A DNA stretch of 64,000 bases from CBDCVN01 sp965223045 (lineage in GTDB: Bacteria > Deinococcota > Deinococci > Deinococcales > Trueperaceae): contig CBDCVN010000013.1 of the NCBI GenBank assembly GCA_965223045.1, positions 1,302,001 through 1,366,000 of the forward strand. The letters run 5' to 3'. Numbering within the stretch: position 1 is the stretch's first letter; every line of letters begins with the position of its first letter. The position numbers were made by a program, and so were the translations under genes. The notes under the pieces are model-generated. The model ran no database searches. It had not been told where the DNA came from and saw only the letters and a list, made by a program, of their open reading frames with translations. This document shows positions 1 to 9,026 of this stretch, in pieces.

Positions 1-821
1 TCTAGAAGCAGGGAAAGTACATCGTAAGCCAGGAGGAGGAAGAAACAGTAAACTAAGTACAGTCAATATAAAACTGTGCTTTATTCTTTACTACCTTAGA
101 CTTTACCCAACGTTTGATGTTCTAGCGGAGAAATTTGATTTATCACGATCTAATGCCCATGCTTGGGTACAACGTCTTACACCAATAATGGCGAAAACTC
201 TAAGTGGTTTGGGATATATGCCAGCTAGAGAGTTTGAAAACATAGAGGATTTCAAAGCAGCTTTTGAGGGACTTGACGAAATACTGATTGATGTTACAGA
301 GCGAGAACATCAACGCCCAAAGGATGATGAAATGCAACAGGAGTTATACAGTGGCAAACAGGGTAACCACACGCAGAAAAACACAGTGATAAGCAGCAAG
401 GAGAAGGTAATTTTGTTTGTGGGACAAACCTTTGGAGGACGGAACCATGACTATGCAATGCTAAAGGAAGAATTTCCACCTGAGGAGGAGTGGTTTGAGG
501 ATATTAAAGTGGCAGTAGATTTAGGATATCAAGGAATCGAGAAAGATTATGAAGGAGCAGATGTTGCAATACCTCATAAGAGACCTAGGAAGAGCAAAGC
601 CAACCCTAATCCCAAGCTTAGTAAAGAGCAGAAGGCTCACAACCAAGCAGTGAGCAAGATACGTGTATATGTTGAGAATGCCATTGGAGGAATGAAGCGT
701 TTCAAGATTCTTGTGTATGCTTTTAGGAATCGTATTAAGGGATTTGTTGACGATGTAGTAGGAGTTTGTGCTGGTTTATGGAACTGCCTTATTGCCTAAT
801 TCCTTATTTCAGAACAAGTCT
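1..821 (+). mobile_element. ISa copy 1 (IS5 family), cut by the window edge
   Basis: Right 821 bp of an element that is 989 bp long in two complete copies at 2979 and 18429. The right terminal repeat reads TTATTTCAGAACAAGTCT and ends at 821. About 168 bp of the left end lie outside the window. It has inserted into the beta-helix lipoprotein gene that follows. Confidence 0.9.
2..799 (+). CDS. IS5-family transposase, C-terminal part (edge-truncated)
   Basis: The reading frame is open from the first bases of the window, so the true start lies upstream. It matches residues 43-308 of the complete copies at 3019 and 18469. The family has an N-terminal helix-turn-helix and a HARBI1-like DDE nuclease domain. 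Candidate acidic residues lie near LIDVTE, VAVDLGYQG and YVENAIGGMKRF. Nothing visible in this part suggests inactivity. Confidence 0.85.
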   Translation, partial: LEAGKVHRKPGGGRNSKLSTVNIKLCFILYYLRLYPTFDVLAEKFDLSRSNAHAWVQRLTPIMAKTLSGLGYMPAREFENIEDFKAAFEGLDEILIDVTEREHQRPKDDEMQQELYSGKQGNHTQKNTVISSKEKVILFVGQTFGGRNHDYAMLKEEFPPEEEWFEDIKVAVDLGYQGIEKDYEGADVAIPHKRPRKSKANPNPKLSKEQKAHNQAVSKIRVYVENAIGGMKRFKILVYAFRNRIKGFVDDVVGVCAGLWNCLIA

Positions 822-1580
822 AGTTAAGTTACTATTATTATAAATGCCACCACCGATACCACTGCGATTAGCAAAATTTTCACTAATAGTTGAGTCAGCA
901 ATAGTTAAGTGACCATCATTAAAGATACCACCACCAGAACCTCCACCGTCAGCAGTATTCTCGTTGATAGTTGAGCTATTTATACTTAAATTCCCTCTAT
1001 TATAAATACCACCACCACAACCATAATTAGTAGCAGAGTTTCCATTTATAGTTGAGTCAGTGATAGTTAAATCACCTTTATTAAAAATACCACCACCACT
1101 GCCACCGTAATTGCAAACATAGTCAGTGTAGTCTTGAGGGCCATCATCAACATCTCCACCAGTAACAGTTAAACTATCAATAGTACTTTCCAAATCAGAT
1201 TCAATAAGGATTACTCTACCCAACCCCTCAGCATCAATAACAGTATTATCAGCACCAGCACCTTTTAATATAAGGTCTTTATCAATAATGATATCATGCT
1301 CATTATAAGTACCAGCAGCAATATCAACAGTATCTCCTGCAGCTGCTTCATCAATAGCATGTTGTATCGTACTACAAGGGTTAGCTGCTGCTAAACAATC
1401 GTTGCTAGTATCATCGCCACTAGTAGCAACATAGCGGATTTGAGCTGCCTGAACAAATATCTCTCCATCAGCTGTTTCTTCGTTTTCAGAAGAAGGCACT
1501 ACAGGATTAGAAACATTTTTCCCACAAGACACCAAAAGCAATACCAAAATAACCGTAAAACAACTTATAGCTTTAGTCAT
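822..1580 (-). pseudogene. Beta-helix lipoprotein, 3' part displaced by ISa
   Basis: A lipoprotein signal peptide ends in the lipobox LLVSC, so the mature protein should be lipid-anchored at Cys. After it comes a pectate-lyase-like right-handed beta-helix with at least four repeats of the form GGGIFNxGxLTI-xST-xxN. The reading frame runs into ISa at 821 and ends in eight IS-encoded residues, so the C terminus is lost or outside the window. I chose ATG at 1580; a TTG at 1616 would add 12 residues. Substrate unknown. Such repeats are common in surface proteins that bind or cut polysaccharide, but no catalytic residues can be assigned. Confidence 0.7.
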
Positions 1581-1969
1581 AAAACTTAAAACCTTTCTTG
1601 GCTTTCGCCAATTCAAGTTGAGTTAAGGCTTCTTCTTAAGAATTTATGAATGAGGAATATTTACCAAATAAAATACAGTAGATAAGTGATCTGGGCAGAT
1701 AGCTCTTATCTTTTGTGATTTTATAGTGTAGTTGGTAAATATTAATCTAATTAATTCCATAAATTCTCTAATAAACTAACTATAGATTCTAATCTAGTCT
1801 GAAATCAATGGCTTTTTTCGACTAGAAAATTAATGGGTTTTGCTTTAAAAGCCTGTTTGGTAAGGATTTAATTTGAGCTTCTTGAGTAGGTTGATTTAAA
1901 AGTATTAAATTTCACTTAAAGACGTTCTCATGTACCTTTGAAGTCTTTGTCTGTATTACAATTCAAGGT
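1581..1969. other. Intergenic region between divergent genes
   Basis: 389 bp, A+T-rich, between the lipoprotein and the winged-helix gene. The only clear signal is a TACAAT box at 1957-1962, seven bases before the ATG at 1970. No matching -35 box was convincing. No RNA gene or strong hairpin seen. Confidence 0.5.
1957..1969 (+). promoter_or_regulatory. -10 box giving a probable leaderless transcript
   Basis: TACAAT is followed by seven bases and then ATG. With initiation about 7 bases past the -10 box, the mRNA would begin at or next to the start codon. There is no Shine-Dalgarno sequence. Confidence 0.5.
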
Positions 1970-2665
1970 ATGAGTAAGCCTAAATACAAAAGGCGTAAGA
2001 AACAGCTTGTTATAAGTGATCCTAAAGCTGCCCAAATTTTGTTAGACAACAAGTTAATACCTTACTTATTGGCTTTTTCTGGCCCAGCTAGAACTATGAA
2101 AGATGTAGCTTTAGAACTTGATATGACTATTAAAGACTTACACTACTATGTGGGCAAACTTTGCAAGCATGACTTGTTAGAAATTGCCAAGATAGAACCT
2201 AGGGCTGGCAGCCCTACAAAATATTACCGTACCAGTGCAAAAGACTTTATAATTCCTTATAAGGTCAGTAAGGCAACATCCTCTAAGGAGTTTGCTGAAA
2301 CTCTGATAGATGCTTTCTTTGAAATATTTTATCACAGTTTTCTCCCTAAAGACCTTACTCCACAAGTAGGTATAAAAGTTCGTATACAAAATGGTCAGTT
2401 TAATAAATTCTACGCACACAAAGAACAAACCCAATGGCATGACCAGCTTGATTTTCCCAAACCATACAATCTAAACATTGTGGAGTTAGGTGGGTTTTAT
2501 CTTTCAGAAGAAGAGGCAACTTCTTTACAACAAAGCTTGTCAGATTTATTCAGTCGTTATGAACGTAGCAAACCAGAAAATAGTTCACAAAAGCTTTTCT
2601 TGTTACATTGGGGTTTTGCTAAAGCTCAAGAAACTAAAATTGAGAAAAAATCTAAAGAAGAGTGA
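1970..2665 (+). CDS. Winged-helix DNA-binding protein
   Basis: 231 residues. Residues about 30-95 form an ArsR/MarR-like winged helix (TMKDVALELDM then IKDLHYYVGKL), with KYYRTSAKDF in the wing. The N terminus is very basic (KPKYKRRKKQ). The rest, about residues 95-231, is unassigned and could be a sensor or dimerisation domain. Likely a transcriptional regulator; the target is unknown. It stands alone, with a broken transposase downstream. The start is set by the -10 box seven bases upstream. Confidence 0.6.
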   Translation: MSKPKYKRRKKQLVISDPKAAQILLDNKLIPYLLAFSGPARTMKDVALELDMTIKDLHYYVGKLCKHDLLEIAKIEPRAGSPTKYYRTSAKDFIIPYKVSKATSSKEFAETLIDAFFEIFYHSFLPKDLTPQVGIKVRIQNGQFNKFYAHKEQTQWHDQLDFPKPYNLNIVELGGFYLSEEEATSLQQSLSDLFSRYERSKPENSSQKLFLLHWGFAKAQETKIEKKSKEE

Positions 2666-2978
2666 TAGTCCAGCTATGTGGGCGCTATAGGCATTAGCAA
2701 AGCGTGGAGAACCAAAAACGAAGCATTCGAAGCAGTAAAATAAAAAGAAATGCTGATAATAGGGATAGAACAAGACCTCATTACCTATGATGAACCATCA
2801 GCATCACTGTTCAGTGCCCCGATATTTAAACATGATAGCAGTCATCTGCCCATTTTTTGGTGTTGTTAAGGATGTATTCAGAGATACGTTGATAAGATTT
2901 TTCGTTACGAATGATGTGTTCGTAATAATTGCGTTGCCACAATTTTTTATTGAATGGTTGCCAATTGTTTTGTTTAAC

Positions 2979-3967
2979 AGAGTTGTTCTGAAATAAATAA
3001 ATCGGTCAAAATAAAGGAATGTTACTACCAAGAGATGACCGACAAGTAAGAAGTATAACAGGATTGAGCGAAAAGAAAGTAGAGGAACTAGAACCTGCAT
3101 TTGCTAAAGCTTTAGAGGACCATGAAAAGCAACGTTATGAAAAGGCTCTAGAAGCAGGGAAAGTACATCGTAAGCCAGGAGGAGGAAGAAACAGTAAACT
3201 AAGTACAGTCAATATAAAACTGTGCTTTATTCTTTACTACCTTAGACTTTACCCAACGTTTGATGTTCTAGCGGAGAAATTTGATTTATCACGATCTAAT
3301 GCCCATGCTTGGGTACAACGTCTTACACCAATAATGGCGAAAACTCTAAGTGGTTTGGGATATATGCCAGCTAGAGAGTTTGAAAACATAGAGGATTTCA
3401 AAGCAGCTTTTGAGGGACTTGACGAAATACTGATTGATGTTACAGAGCGAGAACATCAACGCCCAAAGGATGATGAAATGCAACGGGAGTTATACAGTGG
3501 CAAACAGGGTAACCACACGCAGAAAAACACAGTGATAAGCAGCAAGGAGAAGGTAATTTTGTTTGTGGGACAAACCTTTGGAGGACGGAACCATGACTAT
3601 GCAATGCTAAAGGAAGAATTTCCACCTGAGGAGGAGTGGTTTGAGGATATTAAAGTGGCAGTAGATTTAGGATATCAAGGAATCGAGAAAGATTATGAAG
3701 GAGCAGATGTTGCAATACCTCATAAGAGACCTAGGAAGAGCAAAGCCAACCCTAATCCCAAGCTTAGTAAAGAGCAGAAGGCTCACAACCAAGCAGTGAG
3801 CAAGATACGTGTATATGTTGAGAATGCCATTGGAGGAATGAAGCGTTTCAAGATTCTTGTGTATGCTTTTAGGAATCGTATTAAGGGATTTGTTGACGAT
3901 GTAGTAGGAGTTTGTGCTGGTTTATGGAACTGCCTTATTGCCTAATTCCTTATTTCAGAACAAGTCT
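2979..3967 (+). mobile_element. ISa copy 2 (IS5 family), complete, 989 bp
   Basis: Terminal repeats AGAGTTGTTCTGAAATAA (left) and TTATTTCAGAACAAGTCT (right), flanked by the 3-bp duplication AAC at 2976-2978 and 3968-3970. It interrupts the RAYT gene. Confidence 0.93.
3019..3945 (+). CDS. IS5-family transposase (ISa copy 2)
   Basis: 308 residues, full length. Residues 60-110 hold a helix-turn-helix of the DDE_4 type (FDVLAEKFDLSRSNAHAWVQRL). The nuclease domain follows, with candidate acidic residues in LIDVTE, VAVDLGYQG and YVENAIGGMKRF. It differs from the other copies by R for Q in MQ-ELYSGKQ. Apparently intact and likely active, since three near-identical copies lie in this window. Confidence 0.9.
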   Translation: MLLPRDDRQVRSITGLSEKKVEELEPAFAKALEDHEKQRYEKALEAGKVHRKPGGGRNSKLSTVNIKLCFILYYLRLYPTFDVLAEKFDLSRSNAHAWVQRLTPIMAKTLSGLGYMPAREFENIEDFKAAFEGLDEILIDVTEREHQRPKDDEMQRELYSGKQGNHTQKNTVISSKEKVILFVGQTFGGRNHDYAMLKEEFPPEEEWFEDIKVAVDLGYQGIEKDYEGADVAIPHKRPRKSKANPNPKLSKEQKAHNQAVSKIRVYVENAIGGMKRFKILVYAFRNRIKGFVDDVVGVCAGLWNCLIA

Positions 3968-4034
3968 AACGTTTTTGATATATTCATTGGTAGACAATGA
4001 TTTAAATGCCCCAACCACATTACCAACCGTAACG

Positions 4035-4061
4035 GTAGGGGCAATCCCTTGTGGTTGCCCC
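4035..4061 (+). repeat. REP-type palindrome 1
   Basis: GTAGGGGCAATCCCTTGTGG then TTGCCCC folds as GGGGCAA/TTGCCCC around CCCTTGTGG. This is the layout of REP palindromes spread by RAYT proteins. It lies inside the RAYT reading frame. Confidence 0.7.
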
Positions 4062-4157
4062 ATAATTGATAATTGCCCCATTTGCAATTGCCGTGTTTGT
4101 GTTTGTGGTGATTGCGATGATTGTGATTGTTCTACAGAATGGGTATTTCCGTCGTTT

Positions 4158-4183
4158 GGGGTACCCACAAGGGGCACCCCTAC
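4158..4183 (+). repeat. REP-type palindrome 2
   Basis: GGGGTACCCACAAGGGGCAC then CCCTAC. The reverse complement begins GTAGGGGTGCCCCTTGTGG, the same pattern as REP 1. It is identical to REP 3 within the same gene. Confidence 0.7.
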
Positions 4184-4286
4184 GTTTTGTTGCCCCATAA
4201 TTGATGGTTGCCCCATAATTGGTGATTGTTTTGTTTGTGATTGTCCATTTTGTGGTTGATTTGCGAAATGGGTATTTCCGTCGTTT

Positions 4287-4312
4287 GGGGTACCCACAAG
4301 GGGCACCCCTAC
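4287..4312 (+). repeat. REP-type palindrome 3
   Basis: Identical to REP 2, with about 20 bp of identical upstream sequence as well. The pair therefore looks like a local duplication of some 46 bp rather than two independent insertions. Confidence 0.7.
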
Positions 4313-4475
4313 CAATTCTATGATTCCGTGGAAATGGTTTGGCATACTCATGTCTTGCAAGAAAAAATGTGTTTAGGACATAGAAGACTAAAATGGCTTG
4401 AGAGTAAAAATAGCCTAAATTCATGAAGAATTACCAATGAAACTTGCTTAGCAAATTTCCCTAAATGATCTTTAA

Positions 4476-5498
4476 TTAAATTAAAACTCCACTTAATCCT
4501 TGTTCTGATAAACGTTCTCGAAAATATATCTTCTCCCTCAGTCTTTCACACTCCTTTTCCTTTGCTGCTAATATCCATTCCCCTATTAATACCTCTGCTA
4601 TTTGCCTTGCTGCCTGTTCCATTGTTAGTTTGTGTCTTATATCTGTTCTTAACCCCTCTTTCGCTCTTTCTAACATCGCTAAGCTATATGCCAAAAACGT
4701 ATGATATATCCACATCTTTATTCCTATTTCCGTCCTTAATCTCGTTTCTTTCAATCCAAAATCATACTTTACGCTTTGAAAAAAAGTCTCTATCAACCAT
4801 CTCATTCGATACCTTTTTCTTAACCACTTCCCTGAAGCTTTAAATGTTGAAACCGTATAATACATCTTGTATTTCCCATCTCTTCTTATTCGCGCACTAC
4901 TGACTGTTAACTCTATTTCTCTTATGTCATGCAATCTTACTTTTGCTCCCCTTTTAACTTCACACACTTTCTGTCCTGTCACTAGTTTTCTATCTTTCCT
5001 TATTCCTACTATTGTCCTATCAAATCCTAGCTTTTTACACCCCCTGATTAATTCTTTTGTTCCAAATCCTGCATCTGCTAGCACTACTGTACGACTTGGC
5101 CACATTTCTGGTGGAAAGTCCTTTAGTATTTGTAATGCTAGTTTTACTTGTGTTGTTCTTCCTTTCCCTAAATATATACGAAATGCTAGAGGAAAAGATA
5201 CATGCCCAACATGGGCATGTAGGACAACTATATGAATGCCAAATATCTTGTTAAACAAAAACACAAAAGGCAATTTAACTCCTGTTTTTTCAATGCTGGT
5301 CAGGTCTACCTTAAGAGCAATGTGAGCGCGTCTACCACGACGATTTGCATTACTGTAAAGAAGCCAAAGGATACAAAGCTGCCATTCACTCAGAGTAGAA
5401 GAGAATTCTCTGTACATCCTAGTCGTGTGGTTAGCAAAGAAACGACTAGCAGTACTGGGAGAAACTTCTTCAAGGTTTTGAAAACTGGAATTACGCAC
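4476..5498 (-). CDS. IS4-type DDE transposase (ISi)
   Basis: 340 residues. The IS4 signature Y-x2-R-x3-E-x6-K is present in YRMRWLIETFFQSVK. The first acidic residue is in LKVDLTSIEKTG and the second in VVLADAGFGTKEL. The visible start is GTG at 5498. The frame is closed just upstream, and proteins of this kind are usually longer, so the N terminus may be lost to a frameshift. I could not locate the element's terminal repeats. Activity uncertain. Confidence 0.7.
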   Translation of the reverse strand: MRNSSFQNLEEVSPSTASRFFANHTTRMYREFSSTLSEWQLCILWLLYSNANRRGRRAHIALKVDLTSIEKTGVKLPFVFLFNKIFGIHIVVLHAHVGHVSFPLAFRIYLGKGRTTQVKLALQILKDFPPEMWPSRTVVLADAGFGTKELIRGCKKLGFDRTIVGIRKDRKLVTGQKVCEVKRGAKVRLHDIREIELTVSSARIRRDGKYKMYYTVSTFKASGKWLRKRYRMRWLIETFFQSVKYDFGLKETRLRTEIGIKMWIYHTFLAYSLAMLERAKEGLRTDIRHKLTMEQAARQIAEVLIGEWILAAKEKECERLREKIYFRERLSEQGLSGVLI

Positions 5499-5982
5499 CC
5501 CTTAAAGAGTCTTTTCCAAACAAGGTATTCCTCAGATACCTTTGTAAAGATGTGTGCAGGAGTGATTTACCCTCTTAAAGTGTAAACACTGTTCCAGACA
5601 GATTGAGGTATTATCTGAAGGAAAGCATAAGTGTAAAATTACCTCAAAAAGTTTTAGGAGGCATTTTGAGGTGAGCAAAATCACTGCGCAGGAAGCCATA
5701 AAAATGACTTTGTGTCAGAGACACATCTTATAGTGCATGACCAACAAAAACCTTTATCTAGACGAATCATTAAAATCTGCGTAATTCCAGTGAAAAGTAG
5801 TTCTACTATTAGTTTTGAGGAAAAGATCGAGTAGGGCGAAAAGACACTTCAATTTGGTTTGTAGTTCTACTATTGTACAGTAGAAAAGACACTTCAATTT
5901 GGTTTTTGTATTTTTTCTAGTAGATCACGACTATGTTTATCATGAATTGGTATGCCGTTCATATAAAAACTTATTACACATT
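5499..5982. other. Non-coding stretch with a short direct repeat
   Basis: No credible gene. GAAAAGACACTTCAATTTGG occurs at 5838 and 5883, with GTAGTTCTACTATT repeated beside it, a local 45-bp duplication. An inverted repeat CCTCAAAA/TTTTGAGG lies near 5650-5680. Probably decayed IS flank. Confidence 0.5.
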
Positions 5983-6143
5983 AGACTTGTTCAGAAATAA
6001 GCTAGCGTGCATTATAAAATGTACAATTGCTCAATTTAAAGCTCCGGAAATGCAAAATGTGACAGCTAAGTCTTAGCAAGGGTACAAATCTTTTATCTAA
6101 TGAGTCAACTATTTGGTCCAACATTTTGTTTCCGAACAACTCT
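5983..6143 (-). mobile_element. 161-bp MITE, copy 1
   Basis: Reverse-complement copy of the element at 7753-7913. Ends are AGACTTGTTCAGAAATAAGC and GTTTCCGAACAACTCT, resembling the ends of ISa and ISb. No coding capacity, so it must be mobilised in trans. Flanks read ATT and ACT, so the 3-bp duplication is imperfect here. Confidence 0.8.
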
Positions 6144-6227
6144 ACTATTTATATCTCTGACAAGGTTATTTATTTAAGATATGAATATCAAACGCTTATC
6201 GCATTTCTGCTTCTCTGACAGGATTAT

Positions 6228-6764
6228 TTATGCAAGACATGAGACATAGCTACTTTGCGAAGTTCTTGCTACAAAATTAATATCTGTTTTGCTTTCCCAA
6301 TGGTTTATGGCACTCTGGATATTTGTTACACCAGTTGAATTCACATTACTATTAATAACATAAGGGATAACGCCACCAGACCAACGGTAATGACAGTTCC
6401 AAAACCAAAGAGTAAAGCAGCCTGTATCAGTAATAATACCTTCAGTATCTAACTCGTCTTTAATTAGATTACCTTCAGCATCTACTTTGCCAAGGATGAT
6501 GTCACCTTGGAATATGGCCTCATCACCAACTATTTCATAAGTAACTTTTTGAACTTCATTAAAGCCTGGTAAGATGATTTCAGTTTCACGTAAATTATTA
6601 GAAAAGGCTGTTCCTTTTTCTTCGGGTAATCTTTGATGGCTTGTACCACAAGCAGCTAAAAGGGTCATTATGATAGTGACTAAAACTAGGGTTTTGAGGC
6701 TATTTACTTGCACATCAAAACCTTTACTAAACTTAATGATTAAAAAACGAATATTATTATTCAT
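6228..6764 (-). pseudogene. Astacin-like lipoprotein, C-terminally truncated
   Basis: A lipoprotein signal ends in LLAAC. After a 70-residue linker comes WSGGVIPYVINSN then IQSAINHWESKTDINFV, the opening of the astacin (M12A) metallopeptidase domain. The frame stops at SYVSCLA, before the zinc-binding HExxH would appear, so the product lacks the catalytic site. The breakpoint lies next to a repeated motif (TCTCTGACA..GTTATTTAT near 6155 and 6212). The start codon abuts ISe at 6766, so the native promoter has been displaced. Confidence 0.65.
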
Positions 6765-6765
6765 A

Positions 6766-7530
6766 CTGAAGTTTATTGATCAAAATCGGCGTTAGCATCT
6801 TTCTACACAATGCAAATGGGTAATTTAGGGTGCAATACTGTAGACACTAAAAGTTGAATTAATTGTCAAAATCTGCTATCCTGTACTTTAGCTATGAGGA
6901 ATAGGTCTTCTGGGATGCATGTAGCTACAAGCACTCGCCAGTATAAAGGAAAAACTTATAAATCTTACTTACTGAGACGTTCTTATCGTAAAGATGGCAA
7001 GGTAAAAAAAGAAACCCTAGCAAACCTAAGTCCACTAGGTGATGAAATTATAGAAATGATCCGAAGCTGTTTAAAGGGTAAGCAGTTTGTACCTATAGAT
7101 CAAGCTTTTGAAGTGATTGAATCTAAGCATCATGGACATGTAAAAGCAGTAATAAAAGCTATGGAGAAACTAGAGTTTAAGAGGTTAATAGCAAGTCGTG
7201 CCACACAAGAAAGAAACTTAGTAGAAGCATTGATAGCAGCAAGGATACTAGCACCAAATAGTAAATTAGCAACAATAAGATGGTGGGAAACAACAACTTT
7301 ACCAGAAATGCTAGAAGTAAGGAAAGCAAGGGAAGAAGAAGTGTGTAAGGTAATTGAATGGTTGGAAGCAAGGCAAGGATATATAGAAAAGAAATTAACA
7401 AATAGGCATGTCAAAGGGGAGAAAGTATTAATGTATGACATGAGTTCAAGTTATTTTGAAGGAGAGGAATGTCCATTAGCAAAATGGGGACAGAATAAAG
7501 ATAAAAAGAGAGGGAAAAAGCAAGTAAATT
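6766..7530 (+). mobile_element. ISe copy 1 (IS1634-like), right part lost
   Basis: The left end CTGAAGTTTATTGATCAAAA is identical to the outer end of the second copy at 53778. The element is cut at 7531 by ISf. No matching right end follows ISf, so the remainder was deleted. Confidence 0.85.
6894..7530 (+). pseudogene. IS1634-like transposase, N-terminal fragment (ISe)
   Basis: About 212 residues from MRNRSSGMHVATS to KKRGKKQVN. It keeps the first catalytic aspartate region, MYDMSSSYFEGEECPLAKWG. The frame then runs into ISf sequence and ends at 7652 as a nonsense fusion. The same N terminus is found at 53650 on the minus strand. Confidence 0.85.
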
Positions 7531-7617
7531 TGAGCTTACCCCCAAAAACTGGACAGAAAACCCCGGCGAAATTAAGGTCCATAGAAGATGTAAAATATCT
7601 AGAATATGGAGATATAA

Positions 7618-8075
7618 ATGAGCCAGACAAAAGGAATAAGAAAAACATATAAGAAAGAATTCAAAGCTAAAGTTGCAGCAGCAGCCATAGTTGGAGAGAA
7701 GAATCTTGCAGAATTAGCAAATCAATATGGTGTACACACCACTCAAATTAAAAGAGTTGTTCGGAAACAAAATGTTGGACCAAATAGTTGACTCATTAGA
7801 TAAAAGATTTGTACCCTTGCTAAGACTTAGCTGTCACATTTTGCATTTCCGGAGCTTTAAATTGAGCAATTGTACATTTTATAATGCACGCTAGCTTATT
7901 TCTGAACAAGTCTAAAGAATGGAAAAAAGCTGGATCAGAAGCACTGCATGAAAGGTTTTCATTACTAAGAGGTAGAAAAGCAAGACTACAAGAACGTAGA
8001 GAGGCTGCACTGTACGAACAGATTGGCAAATTGAAAATGGAACTAGATTTTTTGTCCAAAGGGCTCAAAAACTGA
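7618..8075 (+). pseudogene. IS3-family OrfA, interrupted by the MITE
   Basis: The helix-turn-helix protein is split after HTTQIK by the MITE at 7753-7913, with AAA duplicated on each side. Joining 7618-7752 to 7917-8075 restores the 97-residue OrfA seen intact at 48114. This copy therefore cannot make the OrfAB transposase. Confidence 0.9.
7753..7913 (+). mobile_element. 161-bp MITE, copy 2
   Basis: Starts AGAGTTGTTCGGAAACAAAA and ends TTATTTCTGAACAAGTCT. Flanked by AAA at 7750-7752 and 7914-7916. The left end resembles ISb and the right end ISa. No reading frame of its own. Confidence 0.92.
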
Positions 8076-8089
8076 GTCAAGAGGAACGT

Positions 8090-8926
8090 ATGTTGATAGT
8101 TGATCCAAGGCACCCTCAATTGAGCATTACTAAGCAATGTGAGTTACTGAGACTGAATCGTAGTAGTTATTACTATCGACCTACAAGAATCAGCGATCTC
8201 AATGAATGCTTGATGCAAAGGATAGATGAGTTGTATACAGATCATCCTTTTCTAGGTTATCGCAAGATAACAGCAATGCTAAATAGAGAAAGCTATAAGG
8301 TCAATCATAAAAGAGTATATCGTTTGATGTGTCTGATGGGTTTGCAAGCTATATATGCCAAACCCAAACTAAGTAAACCAAAGGAAGGACATAAAATTTA
8401 CCCATACCTTCTGAAAAACAAAATCATAAACAAACCAAATCAGGTATGGGCTAGTGATATTACGTATATACGTTTGCAAGGAGGATATTGCTATCTGGTA
8501 GTAGTAATGGATTGGTATAGCCGTTATGTTGTTTCATGGGAAGTTTCGAATAGCATGAAAGCAGAGTTTTGTATAGAAGCATTAGAAGAGGCGTTGGAAG
8601 GAGAGAAGCCAGAGATATTCAATACAGATCAAGGTAGTCAGTACACAAGTCATGAGTTTACGGATATATTGAAGGCAAACGAAATAGCAATCAGCATGGA
8701 CGGAAGAGGGTGCTACATGGATAATATATTTACAGAAAGGTTGTGGAGAACGGTAAAGTATGAAGAAGTATATCTAAAGGAATACAAAAATATAGAGCAA
8801 GGAAGGGAAGAAATAGGAAAGTACTTACAATTTTATAACAGTGAACGTCCGCATCAATCATTGCAGTACAAAACGCCTGAATTAGTTTACAGAGAGGAGA
8901 AAACTAAATCAATAATAACAGGATAG
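8090..8926 (+). CDS. IS3-family OrfB integrase (ISf copy 1)
   Basis: 278 residues from the first ATG; the native product would be an OrfA-OrfB fusion made by -1 frameshifting. rve DDE core: WASDITYI (D), FNTDQGSQY (D) and MDNIFTERLWRTVK (E). Nearly identical to copy 2, differing for instance at TRISDLNECL versus TGISDLNEKL. Intact itself, but OrfA in this copy is broken. Confidence 0.88.
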   Translation: MLIVDPRHPQLSITKQCELLRLNRSSYYYRPTRISDLNECLMQRIDELYTDHPFLGYRKITAMLNRESYKVNHKRVYRLMCLMGLQAIYAKPKLSKPKEGHKIYPYLLKNKIINKPNQVWASDITYIRLQGGYCYLVVVMDWYSRYVVSWEVSNSMKAEFCIEALEEALEGEKPEIFNTDQGSQYTSHEFTDILKANEIAISMDGRGCYMDNIFTERLWRTVKYEEVYLKEYKNIEQGREEIGKYLQFYNSERPHQSLQYKTPELVYREEKTKSIITG

Positions 8927-9026
8927 GTTGTTATCAAGCTTACAAACAATGTAATCTCAATTTGATATCATTTTAGTAGGTCTTAATTAACCTTAATTTT
9001 TTGTCCGATCAATTGGGTTCACCTCA

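Larger units (their letters stand above)
2826..4360 (-). pseudogene. REP-associated tyrosine transposase (RAYT), split by ISa
   Basis: The 5' part carries MPNHFHGIIEL, the HUH metal-binding motif of Y1/TnpA_REP transposases. The 3' part, beyond ISa, carries LWQRNYYEHIIRNEKSY with the catalytic tyrosine, and ends at 2826. ISa (2979-3967) sits between them with an AAC target duplication. The usual N-terminal portion before the HUH motif is missing or out of frame, so the gene was already decayed. Between HUH motif and C terminus is a low-complexity insert with two copies of GVPLVGTPNDGNTH. Its DNA contains REP-type palindromes, listed separately. Confidence 0.8.
7531..9026 (+). mobile_element. 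ISf copy 1 (IS3 family), carrying a MITE
   Basis: Begins TGAGCTTACCCCCAAAAACT and ends ATTGGGTTCACCTCA. Minus the 161-bp MITE and its duplication it is 1332 bp, equal to copy 2. The left flank ATT and right flank CTG do not match, so one flank was deleted after insertion. That deletion removed the 3' part of ISe and the 5' part of a mazF gene. Confidence 0.9.

Noticed and set aside
4020..4426. Several overlapping frames rich in Cys, Pro and Gly
   Set aside because: They are shadows of the RAYT low-complexity insert and its REP palindromes.
5838..5905. Two 20-bp repeats with a 22-bp gap, as in a tiny CRISPR array
   Set aside because: Only two units, flanking text is also duplicated, no cas genes, so a local tandem duplication.
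7531..7652. C-terminal extension of the ISe transposase
   Set aside because: The last 40 codons are ISf sequence read in a chance open frame.
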